From contig CM018037.1 of NCBI GenBank assembly GCA_008638375.1, forward strand, positions 29,386,576-29,450,575: 64,000 bases of DNA, in the 5' to 3' direction. The notes beneath the pieces were generated by a model. The model did not search any database. It worked only from the letters and a program-made list of their open reading frames with translations, and was not told the origin of the DNA. Position numbers and translations under genes: made by a program. Positions 54,429 to 64,000 of this stretch are shown here, in pieces. Origin of the DNA: Nyssa sinensis. Taxonomy: Eukaryota; Streptophyta; Magnoliopsida; Cornales; Nyssaceae. Numbering within the stretch: the first letter of the stretch is position 1; every line of letters starts with the position of its first letter.

Positions 54429-55427
54429 AATCTCCTCCTGCCAAAAAAGGTGGAAATGCAGCCTAAAGACTCCGAATTCCACTACTTGCTGCCCTTTTGA
54501 GGGTAGCAAGAACAGAGAAGAAAGATACTGTCAGAACAGTTTTAGACGGGGGAAAAAAGTGACACAGCTCAACATCTCCACAAATCAAAGGCATTAACAA
54601 GGCGGAGAAACAGCCACAACTCTGCCCCACACATGCTAAAAATGTTCCAATGACTTGTATTCCAATGAGCTAGAATCTATCTTGTTTAATGTTAATATTA
54701 TCAAGACTGGAATCTTAATATGTTCTGACTATTGTTCCAGACCTGAACCATGGCAATATACTTGGCATTTGAGAAGATTCTCCCACACTCAGCCTTAGTG
54801 AAGTCTACCCAAGTAACAGTAAGCATCCAATATAGTCATTTAGGCTCAAATAACACTGGTTCGTTCAGTTGGTAACTTCAATTTGAAGAAAAACAATAGC
54901 ATGTGTAATAATTAATAGAACAGGCCAAACACGATGCAAGGCTCGCGCCACTGCGGGGTCTAGGGAGGGTTAGATATACAGCTCAGTCAAAATGATTAGA
55001 TAGCAGACCAATCAATGCAACATCATAAGATCAACCAACTTTTCATTTTCCACTCTTTCCAGGGTAACAATCACTTGCAGATTACAGAAACTGACTGATA
55101 AGCGCACAGAAGATTGCCACAGAGAAAGCCAAGCAATGTACATCCACATCAAAATGCCACCCATATTTATTTCAAATGCCATTAAGCATTCAAAAGTTTG
55201 AACACAAAGAACTCATTACAAATATCCCCAAATTTCACCTAACTTGTGCTATAAGCCCATCTTACATAGCTAAATCAGTGGCGGCAATGATATCTAAAAA
55301 GGAAAACTTCCCACACCAGACATTAAGAAAAGCTACATTACAATAAGATAAATGTACATGCTCGCATTTTCACGCCTATGCACTCTCAAACTTCAGAACT
55401 AACACAAGTTTTGTCACCCTTCCCAAA
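54429..55427. other. Region between the MIP1/DUF547 locus and the AP-3 beta gene
   Basis: No gene seen. It should include the 3' UTR of the minus-strand AP-3 beta gene, whose stop is at 55428. It also contains a truncated SINE at about 54933-54982. Confidence 0.5.
54933..54982 (-). mobile_element. Truncated Au-type SINE (3' part)
   Basis: The minus strand reads CTCCCTAGACCCCGCAGTGG then CGCGAGCCTTGCAT, the 3' portion of plant Au SINEs. The tRNA-derived head is missing and no target duplication was seen. Confidence 0.6.
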
Positions 55428-58400
55428 TCATAATTGGGTCAGAGAGGGCTCGCCTAAGAAATTCACGACCCTGTTCAGCAGATTTAAGCCAAACACAGTT
55501 TCTTCACAGTTGACTTTCACAGACAAGTTCAGTGGTTCAGAGCACTTACCTTCAACACTAACAGTAATTAAGCAAGGAATTGAGTTGCTCAAGATCTCAC
55601 AGCTGAACCTTAAGCGCAAACCTGATGCATCATCAAGGTTGGCAGCAATGGGCATGTCCACAGATACAAGAAAAATATTTGCATTACTGAGCATCTTTAA
55701 TGCTAGAGTCTCGCAAATTACAAGAAACTTGTCTTTTACTTGTGCGCTCTCACCCTTGTCATTGTTCAGATCTCCAATGTGATCAATGAAGGCACACCTG
55801 TTGCAAATGATGTAAAAAGAAAAAAAAAATCTGATGTAAAATTCCAAACAAAGAAAAAAAACTTGGAAAAGATTATTTCAAAAGCCATAATTTTTCCAAT
55901 TAGGAAAAATAGCCAAGAGAATAGGAAGACCATTTCATGTGTTTGACTTTTCAAATTCAGATTTTATAGAAATGAAATACTCCTTTGGACAAATGACCAC
56001 CTCCAACAGTCTGCCCACCTAATTCAGATGAATTAGTGTAGATTTACATTGTTTTGTTATGTTCCTCATTGACATGAGAAAACAATTAATTTCTCATTTC
56101 TACCTTCTCCCAGCCAGGGATATAAAATACAGCACACAATACACAGGATTTAATTGTATTACAACCTACCATACAAAGCATTCTATAATCTTAAGTAAAA
56201 AATAAAAAGAATTTGATTTTATTTATCACGTGAAGAATATGGTCCACCATTGCATCCAATAAATCAAATTTGGATTGAGCATTTATCAACTAAGACCAAA
56301 AAAACCTTTGTTTTACACCTGAAATTTAAATTTCAACTTTCAAAAAGTTCTGGCTAAAACTCTCTAAGGCATAGTAAGTACCATGAAACACTGAAACTAC
56401 ATGCGTCTCACTTTAATTTGGACAAAAAAAGAGAGAGGAAATGATAGACCATTTCAGTGAAAGTTTCGATGGATTAATCCATGCCATGTACACAGCACGG
56501 GTGGAAATCAATGTTTTAACACTGGTTCACGCTAGATAGACTGTTTTGCTAAGAGTCAGGCCCTTCTATAGACCAAAGAACTGAAATCCGAGAAGAAGAA
56601 TTTGAAATTCAGAAAATCAAGCCAAGTATATCTGTCTGATAACAACCCAGTAACTCAGAACCTTGTGTGGTTTTCACCAATAATCCACTGACTTTCATTT
56701 GACAAAACCACCTCCATCTCAAAAGCAAAGGGACAAGGTGTTGAAAGAATAAGAAAAAGAAAACCTAATATAATATTTCAAAATTATTCATTGAGTTCAG
56801 TTTATCTAAAAATAAATTGAACTGCAGCATTATAGAGCACAATAAAATAGTGTCCACATATTAAAGTTTAAATATATTTAAAAAGAACACAGCCATAAAG
56901 ATAAAGGTTTTGAAAATTGTTAATTTTGAATTCTAGTTTTTAATTTTGGCACTTCTTGATCTAAATGTAGAGGAATTGAACTACTAGCACAATGGGCATT
57001 AGTTTATAAAATTTAGCAACGCTGGTTTTAGAAAATATCAAAATATCCAATTGGATGTGGTTGTGTTAGTAGGAAGAGGGAGAGAAAATAACAACATTTA
57101 CTGACCTCCTTATGTATTCAAACATCCCAGGCAGCTGAGATTCCTTGTTTGTGAACATTTCAATGTCCATCAAAAGAGGTTTTACAAAATATCCAATGTC
57201 AGGCCGCAACTTGACAGGATGCTTCTTTTCGTCGCACCATAAGACCAGCTTTAGTGGCAGGAGGTGGTGATGGAAGCGAACCTGAAGGATTCTCTTTGTG
57301 GTTTGACCAGCTTCCAGGGAAGTTATCTCTTCCATAGGAACTAGAGTTGGCACATCATTATGAGATGTCAAGGGACTGCAGTATCAAAATGAACATGAGT
57401 GACATTGATTAGCATTTAAGGGGCCAAGAAGTAAGATACAGGAATAAACTAACTGTCCATGGAGGTACCGGACTCATGTATTGTACTCAAACAAGTAGTT
57501 ATGAATGAACCAACCTACTATATGAAAATCTAAAAATCCTGCACATTTGAACAAGTAGTGGCCTTAAAAATCATGATCCAGACTGTTGAAGTATGAGCAT
57601 AGTATGAAACTGAGGAAAATAAGTTGATACCATACTTAACTCAACAAATGATTTTTCACAATTATCACAATATGTATGTGTGTGTGTGTGTTTTGTGTGT
57701 GATCACATTAATAACTGTTAAGTTGAAACTAACTTTGATGACACCTAGAAAATTGTAAAATTGACTTGAAACTCAGAGATGTGTGCGTAATTAAACCAAG
57801 GAGACTCCAACTCAAAAGAAAGACATTAAAATTCATGGTCTTTAATTACATATCAACAAATATCAGTCATAATAAATTTTGATTGACCAACTAAAGTTCT
57901 GTCGACCTGTAATGTGTCAAAACAGTGGTACGAAGTACAAACTTTTCCATCTTGCACTCCAATCATACTTTTCCAATGAAAAGTCATGATTAGCCTTTAT
58001 GTTCACCCGTTATAATATTTGTATGCATGGACCATCTAAAGATCCTGCCACAAATACAAGTTGAAAAATGAGTCAATGTTGCATGCATTTGGTGGATGAC
58101 AAAACCAATTCTATGGGAACGGAATAAATATGAATTTCCTCACAGATACTTTGATCATCTACATAAGGGAACAGAAACAAGAAAATAGGCAACTGTCCTA
58201 AGCTAAGACGCACTGATATGGACACGGGACATGGATACGATATGACACGGATCACGTTATTTCTCAAAAAAATAGGACACGGACACGTAAAATATATATA
58301 ATTTTTCATATTTTTAGATGATCATATAATAAAAACCTTATGTTATTTCAATTAAAATTGGCATAAAAACATACAAGTTTAAAAAATATTATTAAGATAT

Positions 58401-59660
58401 TAAAATAACAAAGTCATTAAATAAAAATTAAAGAACTTCTTCATTTAATCATCAACATCCATGATTCAAGTGTCCGGACACATGTCCGAGAGTGTTAGTG
58501 TCCGACACATGTTTGACACGGACACGTGTCCAAGAGTGTTGATGTCGAACACATGTCTAACATGGACACGTGAGCCAAAATAGAGTATCCGTGCTACATA
58601 GCTCCTAAGCAAGTGTAGCTTAAAATCACCTCTTAGTTGTAGCCAATACTTGGTCTGCAGAATCAAGACCTCTGTTAGATTCCTCATCCAGCAATATTAA
58701 TGTTGACATAGGCTCGGTGGAACAGTTCTTGAAGGAAACTTCTACACATACAAGCAGTGGGGATATGCTTGAAATCTTAGATGAAAATATATAATCCACA
58801 CTCAATCCATTTCCATTTGTGGGATCCAAGAGTGCATAGGATTTAGGTTTAACTCTGCGTCCAATATCCCCAATAGAGATTCTTGCTGAAGATCTTTGGA
58901 GATGACTTTGTTCAGATGAATCCTGGCTTGACATGCCAGGGTTCTCATCCAACCATGACTCGAGAGCTCTCTTAGACATCACTTCCCCAAGATCGTCAGA
59001 GCCAGAATGAGTTTTATTCTCCTCTGAACCTCCATTCTGATTTTTATAAGCATTACTAACATCTGAAAGATTAATTAATGGACCAGCACTGTACTCACCT
59101 TCACTTGCAGATCCACTCCCATTATTACCACCACTGTCACTAGAGCCGGTTATAGAATCTCGAGAACTATAACCAGATGTGCTTTCCCCGTTCAAAGATC
59201 CAGATACTGAATCAGGATCATCAATTCCATATGATTCACTATTAGTTGTTCCCTCCTGTGATGATTTTATTCCTTGAACAACATTTGAGCAGTGACCAAG
59301 GTCATCAAAAATCAGACTACACGGCTTTGGGAGAGGTTCATACCCTGGAGCAGCATGAAGAACTATCTGTGAAAGAGATCCAGGAAGATAAAACCGATAA
59401 TTCATATGTTCAAGTGATGTTGGTTTTGTTTGACCCCTAAATATGCTTTCTGCAAGTACACAGGACAGGTCCTTATTTTCTGGTTGATATTTTGCTTCTT
59501 CCTCCAGACCATGAGAACCCATGTAGCATGGCGTAAGTTTCTTTAAAATACGAGCCCGATCACGAACATCATAGTTGGAGTCACATTTGGCAAGTTCAAG
59601 CACATAGCTTAAGATTCTTTTAAATGTCTGCAGATCTTCCCCTTCTGCACATAAGAGGAC
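55428..59660 (-). CDS. AP3B: AP-3 complex subunit beta (3' partial)
   Basis: Three consecutive exons on the minus strand, 59660-58630, 57375-57106 and 55797-55428, with GT-AG borders and matching phases, encode the last 556 residues. The first visible exon begins VLLCAEGEDLQTFKR, the end of the adaptin helical trunk. It continues through CDSNYDVRDRARILKKL and the conserved FYLPGSLSQIVLHAAPGYEP. A Ser/Gly-rich acidic hinge follows, then the C-terminal ear (RVKPKSYALLDP, VPMEEI, RFHHHLLPLKL, NCEETVFGLNLLNR). The protein is the large beta subunit of the AP-3 adaptor (PAT2 in Arabidopsis), which sorts cargo from Golgi/endosomes to the vacuole. The N-terminal half of roughly equal length was not found up to 64000, so a long intron separates it. 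The two internal introns hold repeats. Confidence 0.95.
58200..58612. repeat. ACACGTGTCC-rich repeat in an AP-3 beta intron
   Basis: Both ends are rich in GACACGG and GGACACGTGTCC-like text, including two imperfect tandem units of about 65 bp at 58468-58573. The middle (58290-58440) is AT-rich. The two rich ends are partly inverted relative to each other, suggesting an inverted-ended transposon, but no target duplication was identified. Confidence 0.6.
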
Positions 59661-60607
59661 CTGGACAAAAGGAAAATTTGATTGAATCAGAGCAAGTTTC
59701 CCCTGAAACTATCAGATTTGGAAAAATAAGGTGATATATACTTATGTAACAGGTCAACAACAAGATAAATATTATTTCATAAAATAGAAGCCAATGTTGC
59801 TGTATGTTTAGTTTAGCAATCACTAACATCCACTGCAACTCATCCCAACAAATGAATCAACATTTTAAACCCCACAGGCTGAATAACAAGAAAGTAATAC
59901 TAATTCTGTGATGAAAGAAAACAAATAAATCAAAGTTTCAAGTTTATTATTGATCCATTTAAGTTTTGGAAAACTGAGAGATTTATGCCAACATATTTTT
60001 GACACAATTATCGAAAAGTTCTAGCTTAACTTAGGAACACTAATACCTATCCAGATGGATTTAAATTGTTAAGCAACAGAACAGAAACATTAAAGCGGGT
60101 TGTCAATCAAAATTTTAATAAAACACAATAATATGTTTCCTTTGGATGGGTAAACCTATTAAACATTGGGAGAAAAAGTACCATTGCAGTACAATAAGTT
60201 TCAAGCTTCTCTGCATCCAAAAATTAAAAGCTTATGTTCATGCATGGTCATCTGAATAAGAGCAGAGTGTAGAAACAGAAATCAGCAGCAACAAACATGA
60301 AAAGTCTCAGGCTCATTAAGAAAAGAGTCCAAGTAAGCGCATTAGAAAGCATCACAAGAGTGCAGGGTAGCATCAAAATTAATGGGAATTAAGAATGAGA
60401 AACATTTACACCACAAAACAGAATTTACAGCTAAATAATAGAATTAATTTATATATGCAAGTGAAAAATAATATATATTGGTAATCGGTGTAATCCAATA
60501 GATCTGTAAATATTATTCACTATTAGCTAAGAACCCTTAAACAAGATTGCCATCTCCAATGTAAAAAATATTTATATATTTCAATACTCTCTTGGGAGAG
60601 CAACACT

Positions 60608-60766
60608 AAAGAGCTAATCCAGTGCACAAGGCTCGTGCCACTGCGGATGGCTAGATGTATGCAGTCATACCCCCGTAAGTGGAGAGGCTGTTTCCACAAC
60701 TCAAACCTGTGACCTCCAGGTTACAATAGAGCAACCTTAACGCTACACCAAGGCCCGCCCTCTTAG
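60608..60766 (-). mobile_element. Au-type SINE, full length
   Basis: On the minus strand the element begins GGGCGGGCCTTGGTGTAGCG (tRNA-derived head with A box), has a B-box-like GGTTTGAGTTGTGGAAACAG and ends with the Au-type GTGCACTGG…CTCTTT tail. It is flanked by 12-bp duplications GAGAGCAACACT (60596-60607) and GAGTGCAACACT (60767-60778), one mismatch. Au SINEs are widespread in flowering plants and use LINE machinery. Confidence 0.88.
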
Positions 60767-61409
60767 GAGTGCAACACTGGGTTACTAACTTAAAGTTTAT
60801 ATTATTCAAAGTATGAAAAAAGTAGAATCTGTGAATTTATTTATTTAAGGAGAAAATAGCATGCATAGTACTTCTTTAAAGTGCACTTCCCACATATGTT
60901 GAAATTGTAGTGATACAAAGCACATGGTGCTTCTAGAGAAGAGTGGAAGGGGGCTTCCCACCCTACAGGTGCTTCCTGTAATTAAAGTTCCATGTTGATA
61001 ACTTGTGCATAAAATCCTTAACATTCCGGCGTGTGGACAAGAACATGAAAGAAGTCTCTAAGAGCCTGGTTAAAAATCATTAACTTTTGAAAAATTATAG
61101 GTCCAATCAACTGAAACTACATAAAATAATTGTCATAAAAATAAAAATACTGGAGAACATTAACTGAGATGCTTAAGATATTTAAAATAAGACCAATGAC
61201 AAAAAATGGGAATATGTCAATTGTGTATGTAGTAGATACCAGAAGGTAGACAGGAAGTCAAATCAGGAAAAGGTGGACAAAATTAAAAAGAAATTTAAAA
61301 TATGATGCTCTAACCAAAGCATAGCTTCCTTTTCTGGGGTAATTTTGAACAGGCTACTTGGGAAAATCCGTGTTCTTACTGCCAATGACAGTAGGATAGG
61401 CAATATGGA

Positions 61410-61456
61410 ATAGTAGTAGTAGTAGTAGCAGCAGCAGCAGCAGCAGCAGCAGCAGC
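61410..61456. repeat. TAG/CAG trinucleotide microsatellite
   Basis: About six TAG units switch to about ten CAG units. Confidence 0.92.
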
Positions 61457-62165
61457 TAACTGGTTCCTTTCATTTCAGATTCATCTTCCACACCTAACTG
61501 GGGCTGCAGATCAACCATGGTGGAGACCAGAAGTCTCCTGAGTTTGTTTGTTGGTCTTTTAGTAAGATTCTCAAATCTGCTAATAGTTCAGCCCAAAACA
61601 TTGCTTGTTGGGCTTGTAAATTGTAACTGGTCTGGTCCAGTGCCTCTCTCGTCCCTTCCTCGGAATGTTGTTTCTCGATGAGTTTGGTTCATGGGTTTCT
61701 CGATAAGTTTGGTTCATGGGTTGGCTTTTACTTCTTTCTTCTTTATCTGATTTTGCTTAGTCAAAATAATAATGATCATGATGATGATGACGACAATGAC
61801 GACAATGATGATGATGGGAACTATGTATGCGACCAATTGGGAAATGACATGTACCAAGAGGGCACTTACTAGTTCAAAAATGGTAGTCTTACCAAGGAGT
61901 TCACAATAGAGTCAGTATTTATTGGGAATTTTCAAGTACAAATAAGAGAATATACAGGAGGAGAAATGGACATGAACTTAACCATTCAAGACAGAAAGAC
62001 AAAACCTTAAAAGCTGCAGCAAACTCTGGCAAATGCACCAAAAGGGGAAAATAATAATAAAAAAAAAACTAATATCAAATTTGCCTAGTCTATCCTTGTT
62101 CCTTTCTCATGTGAAACAAAGAGGTTAGACACAAATTTTTCACTCCTATTCCTTTTATCTGAAAG

Positions 62166-62560
62166 TTTTTTTTTTATAAGTAATTGGTGTGTGTGTGTGT
62201 GTATAAGCCGCAAAGGGGCCAAACCCATATACAAAAGTAGACTTACATCAAAGCCTCATAAAATACAAAAGATCTAAAAAAATCTACACAAGAAGGGTAC
62301 GACTCTATAATCCAAAAATATAACAATTTCAAAAAATTGTCCTTAAATCTGTAGGGGGCTTTTCCTCCCCATCAAAAAACCTATTCCGTTCTCTCCACAA
62401 GCTCCACAAAAGACTATAAAGGAGCAACCTGCCACACCTACACAAACCCCCTTACCCGGAAACTCAATCAACTCCTCAAAAAATCTCAAACCGACACCAG
62501 CATCACCCAGCAGCACCCAAAGAGAAAGTATAGAAAACATCACATTTCCCTAATGCTTGA
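62166..62560 (-). mobile_element. LINE 3' end, second type
   Basis: A T-run at 62166-62175 followed by ATAAGTAATT marks the tail. Further in, the minus strand encodes LLWSLWRERNRFFDGEEK, the end of a plant LINE ORF2, with frame breaks around it. A TG microsatellite interrupts the tail at 62186-62201. Confidence 0.72.
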
Positions 62561-63556
62561 AGCCAAAAATTAGATCCAGAGTTTTTAATATCCCTCCAAT
62601 ATCCTTGAAGTTCACAAATTTCAACTTTAACTTGAGAAAGATCATGGTGGCATTAGAGGTGAAGGCTGGCAGTACTATTATACCTCAAGCAATAATTTCT
62701 CATGTATTGGTGATCTACCAATCCAATCAAAGTAAGATGATCAGTATATGAGAAAATGATAGTTAAGAAGCATGAAGGTCGAAGGACAAGGAGGAATACA
62801 AGTATAAATTAGCTCCCACAAGAGCATCCAATTGCTGATTGAACAAGGATAATAGTTGAGAAGAGAGAAAAAAAAAATGACCAAGTACACCACTGTTAAG
62901 CAGAGTATAGCTAGAGCAAGTTCCAGACTCCAAAAATGGCTAAAAGAAAGATGAGCATGAACAGATCTGGAGTATAAGAGAACCAAAATTTCATTCTTGG
63001 ATAGAATTGGAGTATAAAAAGATCTAAATTTCATTCTCCAACCTATTATACAACTTTTAACCACTTAAAATGGTATAAAGGACCCAGGCAGCCGAGCCCT
63101 GCTGTTCGTGTAAGGCATTATGAACGAGGATAAACAAATATGTGAACAAACGATGAGCATACAACCACATTGTATTTGACACATGCAAAGTTTAAATACA
63201 TAGGACCAACTCCAATGATAAAAGTCGTTTTAGTCCTACTAAAGCTAAATTTTAGTAGTGCTACAGTACTAAAAAGTTATTTTTTGCCATTTCTACTCCA
63301 ATAGTGAAATGCTAGTTTTTGACAGAACTACTATTCTTCTTCCCAACTACCATTCTCAACCATTAAAAATAAGAAAAAAGGTCTATCAAATCTGAACCAT
63401 TGATATCTTGCACTCTGAAGCCTCGATGTGGATAGTAGCCTACCAAAACAAAAACTATATTTGGTAGAGTATTTGACTTTAGTCAAATTTTGAGAGGGGT
63501 GAAAACTGAAAACTACCATTGGAGCATTAATTTTTTGCTAACCTACCAAATTTTAG
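62561..63556. other. Non-coding stretch between two LINE ends
   Basis: No exon or domain seen. Around 63200-63540 the text 'ccaatgataaaa', 'cctaccaaa', 'tttggtag' repeats in inverse order, suggesting an unclassified inverted-ended element. Confidence 0.4.
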
Positions 63557-64000
63557 TTTTTTTTTTTTTTTTTGATAAGTAAGAATTGTATATATAATGG
63601 TGCCCAAGGAGGGCATCAAGGACAAAACCCCCAAAAGCTTACATCTGATTTAGAGAACACAAAAAATCAACAAAAGAAGAGACATTTACAGAGAAAGCCT
63701 CTTAGGCCCAAAAAAATAATAAGCGCAAAAAGACATCTTTAAAGAAAGGAGTAAAGAGTTTCAGATCTTCAAAAATACGATTGTTCCTTTCAATCCAAAT
63801 ACACCACAAAAGGCAAATTGGGGCCAGTCTCCAAACTCTCTTAATCTCTTTTGGGAGATTGCATTCTTCTCAAGCCAACAGAAGGTCTTTAACGGAGCCT
63901 GACATAACCCAGGAGAAACTAAACAGGGCAAAAACAATATTCTAACAGCTCCACGAAACATGACAGTAGATGAGAACGTGATCCACCCTTTCCTCATCAT
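63557..64000 (-). mobile_element. LINE 3' end running off the window
   Basis: The T-run 63557-63573 followed by GATAAGTAAG is the tail. At about 63770-63840 the minus strand reads RVWRLAPICLLWCIWIERNN then RIFED, the highly conserved last segment of plant L1 ORF2. Upstream, VDHVLIHCH-type zf-RVT sequence (a DERVDHVLI reading at the very edge) continues past 64000. There is a frame break between these two parts. Confidence 0.82.

Larger units (their letters stand above)
59661..64000. other. Presumed long AP-3 beta intron or upstream region
   Basis: No exon of the adaptin trunk could be recognised here. The stretch holds a full SINE, TAG/CAG and GAT microsatellites and two LINE 3' ends. Short frames such as 61678-61872 span the microsatellites. 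If the rest of the AP-3 beta gene is intact, its preceding exon lies to the right of the window. Confidence 0.5.

Noticed and set aside
61990..62045. Possible AP-3 beta exon (minus-strand reading with LPEFAAAFKV)
   Set aside because: No suitable acceptor at the expected place, and the text does not match the adaptin trunk segment that should precede VLLCAEGEDLQ.
1..64000. CRISPR array, operon or bacterial-type system
   Set aside because: No regularly spaced repeats with unique spacers and no bacterial genes; the window is plant nuclear DNA.

Overview
This window looks like nuclear chromosomal DNA from a eudicot plant, probably a woody species with a repeat-rich genome. It is AT-rich, carries intron-containing plant genes, and is dominated by decayed plant transposable elements. 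Nothing suggests a bacterial, organellar or viral origin. I recognise four intact or potentially intact plant genes, one 3' partial gene, several gene fragments, and a large amount of mobile DNA.

Layout. About 2.06-2.57 kb (minus): a short secreted hybrid proline-rich protein. 5.4-19.2 kb: a three-layer transposon stack. A MITE with 9-bp target duplications abuts an old, broken copia retrotransposon (minus). That copia is split by a younger gypsy element (plus) with 1.7-kb LTRs and a perfect 5-bp target duplication. The gypsy keeps a damaged gag and has no reverse transcriptase. 19.2-30.9 kb: gene-poor DNA with old LTR-like repeats, a second MITE of the same family, LINE tails and one arm of a widely spaced inverted repeat. 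31.17-32.00 kb (minus): a three-exon R2R3-MYB gene. 32.7-35.0 kb: a small non-autonomous LTR element inserted in an older GAGCCGAGC-rich repeat. 38.4-38.9 kb: a fresh 185-bp tandem duplication carrying a fragment of an SR splicing-factor RRM.

42.0-47.7 kb (plus): a five-exon gene for a small single-C2-domain protein. 51.2-52.96 kb (plus): a four-exon gene for a MIP1-type leucine-zipper protein whose expected DUF547 half survives downstream only as mutated fragments (53.05-54.43 kb). 55.4-59.66 kb (minus): the last three exons of the AP-3 adaptor beta subunit, whose N-terminal exons are not in view and probably lie beyond 64 kb. The right end holds an intact SINE with a 12-bp target duplication and two LINE 3' ends.

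The genes do not form a pathway. The C2 gene and the AP-3 beta gene do appear to be neighbours in Arabidopsis chromosome 3 as well (from memory), so this part is probably an old conserved block. I found no clearly new biological system. The most unusual items are the copia's 28-bp flanking repeats with clipped LTR ends, the gag-only gypsy, the split MIP1/DUF547 locus, and long alternating purine-pyrimidine tracts just inside introns of the C2 gene.
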